Source: Geomonas oryzae (GTDB lineage: Bacteria; Desulfobacterota; Desulfuromonadia; Geobacterales; Geobacteraceae). From it: 64,000 bases of DNA. Both the position numbers and the translations under genes were made by a program. Positions 29,857 through 38,727 of this stretch are shown here, in pieces. The stretch spans positions 310,001 through 374,000 of the forward strand of contig NZ_RAHW01000006.1 in assembly GCF_004117875.1 (NCBI RefSeq), written 5' to 3'. The notes beneath the pieces are model-generated. The model saw nothing but the letters and a program-made list of their open reading frames with translations. It had not been told where the DNA came from and made no database searches. Each line of letters opens with the position of its first letter. Within the stretch, counting starts at the first letter, position 1.

Positions 29857-30241
29857 CGCGGGCTTCAGCCTCGTGGAGATGCTCATGGCCATGCTGGTCG
29901 CAACGGTCGGGCTTTTGGGGCTTTTGCAGTCGGTAATCGTCGCCTATCAGCATACGGTGAAGACACGCTGTCGCAGCGAGGCGGTGCGGGTGGCCGAAGA
30001 ACGGATGCATACGTTGAGCGGGCTCCCTTACGCCAACATCACCGGCAATTCTGAAAAGTCAAACGTCGAGACGAGAATGGTGGGGGGAGTTCCATGGAGC
30101 TACACGGTGACGAGCAAGGTGCAGCGGGCGGGGAGCACCAGCGCAGCCGTGAAGCTGACCGTTGCCATCACCTGGATTGCAAGGGGCGAGGCGGCGAGCC
30201 ATGAGATCTACACGCTGAGGACGAGGAGAGTAGGGGAATGA
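29822..30241 (+). CDS. PilV-type minor prepilin, set 2
   Basis: 139-aa prepilin-like protein with a 14-residue leader ending SAG-FSLVEMLMAMLVATVG and Glu5. The small globular domain has the feature CRSEAVRVAEERMHTL, which aligns with the equivalent region of the set 1 PilV-type protein (NELRNEAIKVGEQYM). It overlaps the set 2 GspH-type gene by 35 bases and the PilW-type gene by four bases (ATGA), so the set is tightly coupled in translation. Confidence 0.83.
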   Translation: MSAPRTTSPSGSAGFSLVEMLMAMLVATVGLLGLLQSVIVAYQHTVKTRCRSEAVRVAEERMHTLSGLPYANITGNSEKSNVETRMVGGVPWSYTVTSKVQRAGSTSAAVKLTVAITWIARGEAASHEIYTLRTRRVGE

Positions 30242-31419
30242 GGCCCAAGGGGACGCAACGGGGTTATACCCTGGTCGAGCTGCTGGTGTCGATGCTGATC
30301 TTCTCGGTGGTGATGACGCTTATCAGCGTCTCCTTCGGGAGGATCGTGAGGAGCTCAAGCCAGCTCGGCAGGTCTGAGGAGAGCGACATCGCAGGCCTGA
30401 TCGGGCTCGAGGTGATGCGAAGCGACGTCGAGCTGGCGGGATTAGGCCTTCCCTGGAGCGTTTCCAGCGAAATAAACTACACCGAGGCCGGAGCTTCCGA
30501 CGAGTTCGTCAACAGCTGCAGTGACGGCTGCCCCGACGCGATGCCAAGCCGCTACAACGACCGTCCCTACCTGGACGCTCCCCCCGCCTACCGGGTGGGG
30601 GACAACGTGGGCTTCAACGGCTCGGACTACCTCGTGCTAAAGGGGACCGCGCTCGGCACGAGCACCGTCTGCCGCAGCTGGTGTTACCTAAAGAAGGGGG
30701 GGGTGACCAGGCCCTCGCGCGTCACCCCGGAGCTTTCCAGCGGGAGCCGGGACCGCGTCATCGTGCTCAGAAACGAGGTCAGCTCCGGGGGGGCGAGCCG
30801 CTCCCTCGTGAGCAAAGGGAGCGACTTCACGGTCGCCCTCAATAACGACGGATTTCCGGGGACGTTTAGCCCGGCGGAGGAAACCGACACCTACCTCGTG
30901 TACGGGGTTGCCAACGACTACTACGGCGCGAAGCTCAGCTTTCCATTCAACCGGTCCGACTACTACATAAACCGCAAAGCCGAAAAGATGTCGAAATCCT
31001 GCAACGACGGTACCGGGATGCTCTACAAGACGGTGATCAATCACCAGGGGGATCCCACGAAATACCCGCTACTCGATTGCGCCGCCGACATGCAGGTCGT
31101 GCTCTACCTGGACACCAACGGGGACGGCAAGGTCGACTACCACCCCGTGCTCGCCAGAGAAATACCGACCGCGCAGGAACTGCGCGAGCAGCTGAAGGAG
31201 ATCAGGGTTTACGTTCTGGCCCAGCAGGGATTGCCGGATCCCGCCTTCTTCTATCCGGTAGCGACCCCGTCGCGTGCCATCTTCGTCGGCGACCCCGCCT
31301 TGTCGGACGAGCTTGGGCATGTCTGGAGCGAGGGGGCGCTCGCCCAGAGGTTCGGGGCGAACTGGCGCAACTATCACTGGAAGATGTACACCATCGTGGT
31401 GCAGCCCAAAAACCTTTAG
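30238..31419 (+). CDS. PilW-type minor prepilin, set 2
   Basis: 393-aa prepilin-like protein. The leader MRPKGTQRG is followed by YTLVELLVSMLIF with Glu5. Paralogy with the set 1 protein is clear from shared phrases along the length: IGLEVMRSDVELAGLGLPW, KDR/RDRVIVLRNE, PFNRSDYYI, LKEIRVYVLAQ and the end NYHWKMYTIVVQPKNL. Several cysteines (about 97, 101 and 145-150) are extra relative to set 1. Confidence 0.85.
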   Translation: MRPKGTQRGYTLVELLVSMLIFSVVMTLISVSFGRIVRSSSQLGRSEESDIAGLIGLEVMRSDVELAGLGLPWSVSSEINYTEAGASDEFVNSCSDGCPDAMPSRYNDRPYLDAPPAYRVGDNVGFNGSDYLVLKGTALGTSTVCRSWCYLKKGGVTRPSRVTPELSSGSRDRVIVLRNEVSSGGASRSLVSKGSDFTVALNNDGFPGTFSPAEETDTYLVYGVANDYYGAKLSFPFNRSDYYINRKAEKMSKSCNDGTGMLYKTVINHQGDPTKYPLLDCAADMQVVLYLDTNGDGKVDYHPVLAREIPTAQELREQLKEIRVYVLAQQGLPDPAFFYPVATPSRAIFVGDPALSDELGHVWSEGALAQRFGANWRNYHWKMYTIVVQPKNL

Positions 31420-31431
31420 CAGGGAGGGGCG

Positions 31432-32049
31432 ATGCGATACCTTGGCTCGCAACATGGTGCGGCTTTGGTGACGGCGCTGATGCTGACCGCGCTGTCGCTT
31501 GTGATAGCCGTCGCACTGCTCACCATGGTCACCACCGGGATCCAGACATCCGCAAGCCAGAAGCGCTACCGCAGCTCGCTGTCGGCGGCGAGGGGCGGCG
31601 TGGATCTTTTCACCCAGGAGCTGATGCCCAGGCTGTTCCAGGTGGAAACGACGGTCGGAACCCTGGAACGCGAATTTTCCGGGATCGAGTTGCAGGTAAA
31701 CCTCGACAACTGCCTGAGGCAAAAGCTGACGCTTGCGCCGGCATCCTGGACCGGCTGCAGCGCGACGCAGGCCTCGAGCGATCCCGCGGCGGCGCCGGAT
31801 GTCACCTTCCGGCTTGCCGGGCCGCCTGCCGCTGAGGGGTTCACGGTCAGCACCAAGATCGTCGACACCGTCCCCGGCAACACGGACCGAAGCGGCTACG
31901 ACCTTCTGGATGCGGCCGGCGCGGTGGCGGCCCAGGACGAAGTGGTCCGTCCGCAGCACGTCCCGGCCATGTACCACCTTGCGGTGCAGGGGAGCAGGGA
32001 CGGGCAGAGTCGCGAAAGGGCGCGTCTGTCGGTCCTTTACGCCTACTGA
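31432..32049 (+). CDS. PilX-type minor prepilin, set 2
   Basis: 205-aa protein, N-terminus MRYLGSQHG-AALVTALMLTA without Glu5, as in the set 1 PilX-type protein. Shared features are SASQKRYRSSLSAARGGVDL, the closing phrase HVPAMYHLAVQG and the final LSVLYAY. It has two cysteines that set 1 lacks. It closes the second pilin set; a terminator follows at 32106. Confidence 0.84.
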   Translation: MRYLGSQHGAALVTALMLTALSLVIAVALLTMVTTGIQTSASQKRYRSSLSAARGGVDLFTQELMPRLFQVETTVGTLEREFSGIELQVNLDNCLRQKLTLAPASWTGCSATQASSDPAAAPDVTFRLAGPPAAEGFTVSTKIVDTVPGNTDRSGYDLLDAAGAVAAQDEVVRPQHVPAMYHLAVQGSRDGQSRERARLSVLYAY

Positions 32050-32105
32050 GGAGTAACGTGCGGGCGCCGCACGGCGGCGGGTAAAGAGCGTAGGTGTTCT
32101 TGAAG

Positions 32106-32138
32106 GGCGGGTTGCGACAAATTGCAACTCGCCTTTTT
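32106..32138 (+). terminator. Intrinsic terminator closing pilin set 2
   Basis: GGCGGGTTGC, an eight-base loop and GCAACTCGCC (one G-U pair) are followed by five Ts. It lies 57 bases after the PilX-type stop codon. Confidence 0.85.
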
Positions 32139-32260
32139 ATTGGTATCATCTCCCCAGCCCGCCCATTAGAATTCTGCTCATGTACGCGAGGTCTTTCGCG
32201 CCCGATCATGGGCAGCCATCTCTCTTTGGCATATAATTATGTATAATTTGAACTAAAATG

Positions 32261-32289
32261 TTGACTTTCGTGAAATTTGGTGTATATCT
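32261..32289 (+). promoter_or_regulatory. Possible sigma-70 promoter of the XRE-pilMNOPQ unit
   Basis: The 281-bp spacer 32050-32330 is AT-rich after the terminator. TTGACT (32261-32266) is followed 17 bases later by ATATCT, with TATATC one base earlier. Two further TATAAT boxes (32232 and 32242) lack good -35 partners. One of these probably drives the regulator and the pilM operon. Confidence 0.35.
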
Positions 32290-32330
32290 GTGCCAAAATT
32301 TCCTACGACTGTCTTAAGCGGTGCCAATCA

Positions 32331-32528
32331 ATGATCATGAACAGCGTGAAGAAATTGCGGGAAGAGCGCCTGATGAGCAAGGCCGAGTTGGCGCGCCTGG
32401 CCGGGGTGTCACCGATAACCATCGACCGGATCGAACGGGGTGAGGAATGCAGGATGGAGACCAAGCGCAAGATCCTGCTTGCTCTTGGGTTTTCCCTCTC
32501 CGACAAGAACAAGGTATTCCAGGACTAG
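32331..32528 (+). CDS. Small XRE-family helix-turn-helix regulator
   Basis: 65-aa protein that is almost only a Cro/CI-type DNA-binding domain: VKKLREERLMSKAELARLAG forms helices 1-2 and SPITIDRIERG the recognition helix. The start is taken at ATG 32331; an ATG at 32337 is equally possible, and no clear ribosome site separates them. An upstream TTG (32277) is rejected because it would lie in the promoter. It is 17 bp upstream of pilM and thus the first gene of the pilus assembly operon; autoregulation of pilM-Q is the simplest inference. Confidence 0.85.
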   Translation: MIMNSVKKLREERLMSKAELARLAGVSPITIDRIERGEECRMETKRKILLALGFSLSDKNKVFQD

Positions 32529-32545
32529 GGTAATAGGACCACGCG

Positions 32546-33598
32546 ATGCTTTTCTCCAAGAAGAAGGACATAGTAGGGGTCGACATAGGATCCAGTGCGG
32601 TGAAGCTGGTGCAACTGCGCCCGGCGAAGGGAGGGTACCATCTGGTAAAGATCGGGATCCTGCCGCTCCCCGCGGAGGCCATCGTCGACAACACCCTGAT
32701 GGACAGCTCTTCCATCGTTGAAACCGTCCGCCAGCTTCTCACCACCCTCGGGGTGAAGGCCAAGGAGGCCGCCTGCTCCATCTCCGGCAACTCGGTCATC
32801 ATCAGGAAGATCTCCCTTCCGGTGATGCCGGTCGAAGAGCTCGAGGACCAGATCCACTGGGAAGCGGAACAGTACATCCCCTTCGACATCAACGACGTGA
32901 ACGTCGACTTTCAGATACTCTCCCCCGACGAGCAGGACCCCTCCAAGATGAACGTCCTCCTGGTCGCCAGCAAGAAGGACATCATCAACGACTACCTCTC
33001 GGTGTTCGCCGAGTCCGGCCTCAAACTGGTCGTGGTGGACGTCGACTCCTTCGCGGTCCAAAACTCTTACGAGCTGAACTACCCCGCCGATCCCGATCAG
33101 GTGGTGGCGCTCGTCAACATCGGGGCGAGCATCTTCAACCTGAACATCGTGCGCGACGGCATCTCGCTTTTCACCCGTGACGTGCAGATGGGGGGCAACC
33201 TCTACACCGAGGAGATCCAGAAGCAGTTCGGCATCAGCAGCGGCGAGGCCGAGGAGATGAAACTTGGTGCAGCCGACGCGGCGGACCCCCGCCTGAAGGA
33301 GGTGCTGCAGCGGGTGAACGACACCATCGCGCTCGAGATGCGCCGCTCCCTCGACTTCTACAACTCCACCGCCGGCGAGGAGCGCATCACCAAGGTGTTT
33401 CTCTCCGGGGGGGGCGCGAAGACGCTGCAACTCGTGGAAGCGGTGCAGCAGCGCCTCTCGCTCCCGGTCGAGCTCATGAATCCGTTGACGAACGTCACGG
33501 TGAACGAGAAGGAGTTTGATCCGAAGTACCTTGACGAAATCGCCCCGCTCATGTCGGTAGCGGTGGGCCTCGCAACGAGGAGGGCCGGAGACAAATGA
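32546..33598 (+). CDS. pilM: Type IV pilus assembly protein PilM
   Basis: 350-aa cytoplasmic actin-like ATPase of the alignment complex, which binds the N-terminal tail of PilN. The phosphate-1 loop is VGVDIGSSAVKLVQL at the N-terminus. Further features are the conserved WEAEQYIPFDI, the DVDSFA segment and the phosphate-2 type loop ALVNIGAS. Length is normal. It overlaps pilN by four bases (ATGA), indicating coupled translation. Confidence 0.97.
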   Translation: MLFSKKKDIVGVDIGSSAVKLVQLRPAKGGYHLVKIGILPLPAEAIVDNTLMDSSSIVETVRQLLTTLGVKAKEAACSISGNSVIIRKISLPVMPVEELEDQIHWEAEQYIPFDINDVNVDFQILSPDEQDPSKMNVLLVASKKDIINDYLSVFAESGLKLVVVDVDSFAVQNSYELNYPADPDQVVALVNIGASIFNLNIVRDGISLFTRDVQMGGNLYTEEIQKQFGISSGEAEEMKLGAADAADPRLKEVLQRVNDTIALEMRRSLDFYNSTAGEERITKVFLSGGGAKTLQLVEAVQQRLSLPVELMNPLTNVTVNEKEFDPKYLDEIAPLMSVAVGLATRRAGDK

Positions 33599-34143
33599 TA
33601 AGAATAAACCTCCTTCCCGTACGGGCGTCCAAAAAGAAAGAGACCATGCGGCAGCAGGTCGCCATCCTGGTCGTCGTCCTTGTGGGGCTATTAGCGGTAG
33701 GGGTGGGCGCCTGGATCTACCTGCGCAGCCAGATCACCAGCCTCAACAACGAGATCGCCAGCTCGGAGACGGAACTCGCCGCGCTTAAGACGAAGATCGG
33801 GGCGATCGACAACCTGAAGAAGCTGCAGGCCGACGTGAAGAAGAAGCTGGACGTTTTGAACCGTCTGCGTCGCGACAAGAGCGGTCCGGCGTCGCGGTTG
33901 TCTGCGCTTTCCGAGTCGGTGCCCGAAAAAGTGTGGCTCACCAAGTACACCGAAAACGGTGACAAGGTATCGGTAAGCGGAGGTGCTCTCAGCGAGGATC
34001 TCATCGCGATTTTCATGAAGAGCCTGCAGGCTTCCGGCGACTTCAAAAACGTGGAGCTGGCCGTATCGGAACAGTCGGAAATCGCCGGAGTGAAGTACAA
34101 ACGCTTCGATCTCAATTTCCAGATCGCGGATCAGAAGCCGTAG
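33595..34143 (+). CDS. pilN: Type IV pilus assembly protein PilN
   Basis: 182-aa bitopic inner-membrane protein. The cytoplasmic tail MIRINLLPVRASKKKE carries the INLLP motif that docks to PilM. A single membrane helix (about 24-45) is followed by a periplasmic coiled coil (SLNNEIASSETELAALKTKIG) and a ferredoxin-like domain that pairs with PilO. It sits between pilM (overlap) and pilO (66 bp). Confidence 0.95.
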   Translation: MIRINLLPVRASKKKETMRQQVAILVVVLVGLLAVGVGAWIYLRSQITSLNNEIASSETELAALKTKIGAIDNLKKLQADVKKKLDVLNRLRRDKSGPASRLSALSESVPEKVWLTKYTENGDKVSVSGGALSEDLIAIFMKSLQASGDFKNVELAVSEQSEIAGVKYKRFDLNFQIADQKP

Positions 34144-34209
34144 GCCGGTTTTCCGGCATAGGGAAGGCGCGCGGACGGCGCATACAAACTCGCTAGCAGA
34201 GGCATTGCC

Positions 34210-34821
34210 ATGGATCCACAGATAGAGAAGTTGCTGAAGCTCCCGACCAAGGAGAAGGTCGCACTTTTGATTCTGCTCATGCTCCTCGAGGGGGCGGCCA
34301 TGTACTACGGGCTGCACCGACCCCGCTTGCAGGAGCTGGACGGGCTGAAGAAGAAGCACGAGGATCTGCAGAAGCAGGTGACGGAGAACCGGCGCATCGC
34401 CAACAACCTCCCCCGCTTCAAAGCGGAGTACGAGCAACTAAAGCGCGACTTGGACAACGCCCTGACCGAGCTGCCGAACCAGAAGGAGATACCGTCGCTT
34501 TTGACCAACATCTCCAACGTCGGCAAGAGCTCCGGGCTCGAATTCCTCCTCTTCAGGCCCAAGCCCGAGGTCCCCAAGGATTTCTACGCCGAGGTGCCGG
34601 TCGACATCGCCGTCTCCGGAACCTTTTTCAACGTGGCGGACTTCTTCGTCGCGGTCAGCAAGCTGCCGCGTATCGTGAACATCACCAACGTGAGCTTTTC
34701 CGACATAAAGCCGGTAGGCGGCCGGACCAGCCTCAAGGTTAACTGCCTGGCCACCACCTTCCGTTTCCTCGACCCCAAAGAGGCACAGAATGCCAATGCG
34801 AAAGCCAATAAACCTAAATAG
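34210..34821 (+). CDS. pilO: Type IV pilus assembly protein PilO
   Basis: 203-aa inner-membrane protein with one helix (about 18-38), a coiled coil (ELDGLKKKHEDLQKQVTENR) and a periplasmic ferredoxin-like domain containing GLEFLLFRPKPE and VSGTFFNVADFF. It forms the PilN/PilO heterodimer of the alignment complex. Thirty-two bases overlap pilP. Confidence 0.95.
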   Translation: MDPQIEKLLKLPTKEKVALLILLMLLEGAAMYYGLHRPRLQELDGLKKKHEDLQKQVTENRRIANNLPRFKAEYEQLKRDLDNALTELPNQKEIPSLLTNISNVGKSSGLEFLLFRPKPEVPKDFYAEVPVDIAVSGTFFNVADFFVAVSKLPRIVNITNVSFSDIKPVGGRTSLKVNCLATTFRFLDPKEAQNANAKANKPK

Positions 34822-35329
34822 CGTCGTGCTGCTGCTTGCGCTGGCACTCGTGCCCGGCTGCAAGAAGGAAGAAGCACCGGCGCCCGCTCCCGCACCGAAC
34901 CAGCCGCACCCGGCCCCCGCTCCCACCCCGGCGCCGCCGGTGCAGCAGCAGATGTCGTCTGTGGCGAAGGCCTCCGGGGTGCCGAGCTTCAAGAAGGACC
35001 CATTCAAGCCGGTAATCGTGCCGGCCACCCCTGCGCCGACCTCCACGGCGGCGGGCCCAAGCGTATCCCCTGCCGCCGACCTCCTCCCCATCCAGAGCTT
35101 CGAGGTGAGCAAGTTCAAGGTATCCGGCATCATCGCCGGGATGAGGGAGAACCGGGCGCTCTTGATCGATCCCAACGGCAAGGGGTACGTCGTGCAGGTG
35201 GGGATGCAGGTAGGAAACGCAAACGGCCGCGTCACCCGGATCACCCCTTCGGCGGTTGAGATCGTCGAGAAGGGCGCGGGGCGCGGCAAGGGTAGAACCA
35301 TCGTGCTTACGCTGGCCAAGAAAAGGTAA
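34790..35329 (+). CDS. pilP: Type IV pilus assembly lipoprotein PilP
   Basis: 179-aa lipoprotein. The lipobox LVPGC places the lipidated cysteine at about residue 24. A long Ala/Pro linker follows (about 29-55), then a beta domain (IQSFEVSKFKVSGIIAGMRENRALLIDPNGKGY type, GMQVGNANGRVTRI) that contacts the PilQ N0 region. It links PilN/O in the inner membrane to the secretin. The start ATG 34790 has AGAGG six bases upstream; ATG 34796 is an alternative. Confidence 0.94.
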   Translation: MPMRKPINLNSVVLLLALALVPGCKKEEAPAPAPAPNQPHPAPAPTPAPPVQQQMSSVAKASGVPSFKKDPFKPVIVPATPAPTSTAAGPSVSPAADLLPIQSFEVSKFKVSGIIAGMRENRALLIDPNGKGYVVQVGMQVGNANGRVTRITPSAVEIVEKGAGRGKGRTIVLTLAKKR

Positions 35330-35341
35330 GGAGCGTTTCAG

Positions 35342-38101
35342 ATGACCATGTACCAGAGCAGAATTCTTTTCCATGCCATGGCCTTAATCGTCCTGCTGAC
35401 GGTTTCCGCCGGCTGCGTCAAGAGGATGACCGCCGCGAACGAGCCTGCTCAGGCAGGGGCCACCGCTTTTGCCACGCTACGCTCCGTGACGGTCTCCCCT
35501 GACGGTTCCAGCGTCGAGCTGATCAGCGACAAGCCTCTCACCTACACCTCCTACAAAAGCGGCGAACCGTCAAAGATCATCGTGGACATCTCCCAGACCG
35601 AGCCAGGGGGCGTTTCCTCCCCGATCGAGGTGAACCGCGGCAGCGTCAAGCGCATCGACGTGGAGCGCCAGCCGGTGGGGGGGAGCGTGCTGACCCGCGT
35701 GTCGGTGGTGCTCACCCACGATGTCGACTTCTTCGTCGCCACCGACCCCGCCGACAAGAGCAAGCTCATGATCACTTTGCCGCGCGAGGCCGAGGCGAAG
35801 CCCGAGCAGCCCGAGGTCAAGGAGGCTCCCATCGCGGAGCCGCGCATCGAAGAGAAAACGCTCGTAGCGGATGCCGCGGCAGCGGCCCCGCCGGTACAAA
35901 AAAGCGACGCGCCGGCTCCCGCCGCACCGGTCGCCGAAAAACCGGTCGCGAAGACCACCGCCGCCGATGCCGGCAACGGGCAGAAACTGAACGCCATCAT
36001 GACGGTAGCCGACGGCGTCGAGCTCTCCGTCCAGGGCGGGGTGCAGACCTTCAACTCCTTCAAGCTCGCCAAGCCGGACCGCATCGTTCTCGACCTGTTC
36101 AAGGTTAAAAACGCCCTCGTGCAGAACGTGGTGCCCATAGGCGCCTTCGGTGTCGCCAACGCCCGCGTAGGCTCCACCCCGGACAAGGTGCGCGTCGTCC
36201 TCGACGCTGCAGGGGAGGGGCTCCCCGCTTTCGAGGTGGTCAAGACCGATCTCGGCGTGAAGATCAAGCTGAAAGCAAAGGGACCTGCACAGGCCGAGGC
36301 AGCCGCACCGGCAGCCGCACCGGCAGCTCCTGCCGAGCCCGCTGCTCCCGCACCCGCACCCGCACCCAAACAGGCGGCTCCCGCTCCCGCTACCAGGATG
36401 AAGACGGATGTCCCCCCCGCAAGGAACGTGAAAGGGTCGCTCGAGGCCGTCGAGTTCAGGGTTGTGGACGGGGTATCCCGCATCACCATGAAGCTGTACG
36501 GTACCTGCGAGCCGGGTGAGCCGGTTCGCTCCGCACAGGGGCTCACCCTCACCATCAACGACTGCCAGGTACCGAAAAAACTGCAGCGCGCCATGGATAC
36601 CTCCAAGTTCGGCACCCCGGTCCTCTCGGTTACCCCGTACCAGGTCAAAGGGAAGAAAGGGTACCTCACCAGGATTTCGGTGAAGCTGCACGGCAAACCT
36701 GAATTCAGTACGAGCCGCAGGGGGGATGTCTACACCTGGGATATCGTGAACCCCGGCCCGGCAGTCCCGGCGAAGCTTCCCGCGGCACCCGCTCTGGCAC
36801 ACGGCGGTAACGACGCCGCCGCCGAACTTGCCGCTCCCCCCGCACCCGCGCGCGTCGAGGAGCCGATGACCGACATCTCCGCCTCCGCCGAAAAACATCT
36901 CCAGAAGAAGGTTTACAAGGGGAGAAGGGTGACCCTCGAGTTCTCCGACGCCGACATCAGGAAGATCTTCCAGCTCATCGCCGAGGTGAGTAACCTGAAC
37001 TTCCTCATCGGCGACGATGTCACCGGGACCATCAGCATCAAACTGGTCAACGTCCCCTGGGACCAGGCTCTCGACGTCATCCTCGACACCAAGGGGCTTG
37101 CCATGGTGCAGCAGGGTAACATCGTGCAGATCAAGCCGCGCAACAAGATGCAGAACCAGGCCGACGAGGAAGCCGCAGCGAAGAAAGCCGCCGAGCGCAT
37201 GATGGAGCTTAAGACCGCGGTGTTCGAGGTGAACTACGCCTCGGTCTCCGACGTCGCCTCACAGTTCGGCATGCTTAAAAGCGAGCGCGGCATCATCACC
37301 AAGGACGAGCGTACGAGCCGCGTCATCGTGAGAGACGTCCAGCCCGCCCTGGACGAGATGCGCGCCCTCCTGAAAAACCTCGACGCGCCCGAGAAGCAGG
37401 TGATGATCGAGGCTCGCATCGTCGAAGCCACCTCCACCTTCACCCGCGACCTCGGCGTGCAGTGGGGGCTCACCTACCGTGACGCCTCGGCGTCGGTGGC
37501 CAACATCAATTCCGTCGAGACCACCTTCGGCGGCGTCGTATCCACCGCCGGCCCCGGGACGAGCGGTGCAGGCGGTCTCGGCCTCGGCATGTCGTTTGGC
37601 AAGCTGACCAGCAACGTGCAGCTCGACATGAGGCTCGCGGCAGCCGCCACCGTGGGGCAGGTGAAGATCATCTCCACTCCGAAAGTGGTGACGCTGAACA
37701 ACAAGGCCGCGAAGATCTCGCAGGGGCAGTCGATCCCGTACCAGACCACCTCGGCTGAAGGGACCAAGACCGAGTTCGTCGAGGCGGCCCTCACCCTGGA
37801 GGTTACGCCGCACATCACCGCCGACGGTTCGGTAAGCATGAAGATCAAGGCGAGCAACAACTCCCCCGGCACCGGCTCGCCGCCGCCGATCAACAAGAAG
37901 GAAGCCACCACCGAGCTCGTCGTCTCCAACGGCGATACCACCGTCATCGGCGGCATCTACGTCGACAGCGACACCGAGTCCGACACGGGCGTGCCGTTTC
38001 TAGCCGACATTCCGCTTCTTGGTTGGCTTTTCAAGTCGAACGCGAAGCAGAAGACCAAGACCGAACTGCTCATCTTCATTACGCCGAAGATTGTTCTTTA
38101 A
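35342..38101 (+). CDS. pilQ: Type IV pilus secretin PilQ
   Basis: 919-aa outer-membrane secretin through which the pilus passes. The N-terminus looks like a lipoprotein or signal sequence (LTVSAGC). Three AMIN-type peptidoglycan-binding domains appear at about 45-140, 215-320 and 365-470, separated by Ala/Pro linkers. The secretin N0/STN region follows (about 528-600, DIRKIFQLIAEVSNLNFLIG), then an N1 domain (about 625-690) and the secretin beta-barrel (about 690-919) with VPFLADIPLLGWLF near the end. Three AMIN domains are more than many PilQ proteins have. It ends the pilMNOPQ operon 12 bp after pilP begins it. Confidence 0.97.
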   Translation: MTMYQSRILFHAMALIVLLTVSAGCVKRMTAANEPAQAGATAFATLRSVTVSPDGSSVELISDKPLTYTSYKSGEPSKIIVDISQTEPGGVSSPIEVNRGSVKRIDVERQPVGGSVLTRVSVVLTHDVDFFVATDPADKSKLMITLPREAEAKPEQPEVKEAPIAEPRIEEKTLVADAAAAAPPVQKSDAPAPAAPVAEKPVAKTTAADAGNGQKLNAIMTVADGVELSVQGGVQTFNSFKLAKPDRIVLDLFKVKNALVQNVVPIGAFGVANARVGSTPDKVRVVLDAAGEGLPAFEVVKTDLGVKIKLKAKGPAQAEAAAPAAAPAAPAEPAAPAPAPAPKQAAPAPATRMKTDVPPARNVKGSLEAVEFRVVDGVSRITMKLYGTCEPGEPVRSAQGLTLTINDCQVPKKLQRAMDTSKFGTPVLSVTPYQVKGKKGYLTRISVKLHGKPEFSTSRRGDVYTWDIVNPGPAVPAKLPAAPALAHGGNDAAAELAAPPAPARVEEPMTDISASAEKHLQKKVYKGRRVTLEFSDADIRKIFQLIAEVSNLNFLIGDDVTGTISIKLVNVPWDQALDVILDTKGLAMVQQGNIVQIKPRNKMQNQADEEAAAKKAAERMMELKTAVFEVNYASVSDVASQFGMLKSERGIITKDERTSRVIVRDVQPALDEMRALLKNLDAPEKQVMIEARIVEATSTFTRDLGVQWGLTYRDASASVANINSVETTFGGVVSTAGPGTSGAGGLGLGMSFGKLTSNVQLDMRLAAAATVGQVKIISTPKVVTLNNKAAKISQGQSIPYQTTSAEGTKTEFVEAALTLEVTPHITADGSVSMKIKASNNSPGTGSPPPINKKEATTELVVSNGDTTVIGGIYVDSDTESDTGVPFLADIPLLGWLFKSNAKQKTKTELLIFITPKIVL

Positions 38102-38110
38102 GGAGATCCT

Positions 38111-38686
38111 ATGTTTAAACGGTTTGCTTTGTTGTTTTGCAGCGCGTGCATCGTCGCCGTCCTCAGCTCATGCGGGGCAGGCGACCTGGGTGGCGGGGTA
38201 GGGGAATTCACCACGGTGAACGCGACTGCAACGGCACTCACCAGCAGGCTCGAGTCCGACATCGTCAAAGGGAACACCTGTTCCGATTCGGTGTCCACCG
38301 GTGGAACCGTGGTAACCGACAGCGTCAACGTGACCTTCGCCTCAAAGGCGCTTTACACTACCGGCGCCCTCGACCTGGTCATCAGCAGGATCACCATCCA
38401 TTACACCCCTGTCAATCCGGCGACCACTCCGCCGCTTGCCGACAGCTTCGCGAGCATATCCCAGACCGTTGCGCCGGGTGATGCCCCGACCATCCCGGTT
38501 GCCGTCCTCACCGATGCCCAGAAGATCGCCCTCATGGAGCGGACCACGCTCCCCATGACCCTTTGCAGTTCCACTGTCTTCGAATACTACGTCGACATCG
38601 TGTTCGACGTTTCCGAGGTCGGGGGCAAAGGCGACACCCACCCCGTCACCGCCAAAATGAATCTGGCCGTTGCAGACAGAATCTAA
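38111..38686 (+). CDS. Hypothetical lipoprotein downstream of pilQ
   Basis: 191-aa protein with a lipoprotein signal (AVLSSC, cysteine at about 21) and no recognised domain. The rest is a predicted beta-rich domain of Ser/Thr/Val-rich sequence with cysteines near 57 and 153 that may form a disulfide. It starts nine bases after the pilQ stop codon with AAGGAG in place, so it is probably the last or next gene of the pilM-Q operon. A pilotin-like or secretin-associated role is possible by position only. Confidence 0.75.
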   Translation: MFKRFALLFCSACIVAVLSSCGAGDLGGGVGEFTTVNATATALTSRLESDIVKGNTCSDSVSTGGTVVTDSVNVTFASKALYTTGALDLVISRITIHYTPVNPATTPPLADSFASISQTVAPGDAPTIPVAVLTDAQKIALMERTTLPMTLCSSTVFEYYVDIVFDVSEVGGKGDTHPVTAKMNLAVADRI

Positions 38687-38727
38687 AACGACAAGGCTCC
38701 ATGGATTGTTGGTAATAGGAGTGTGAA

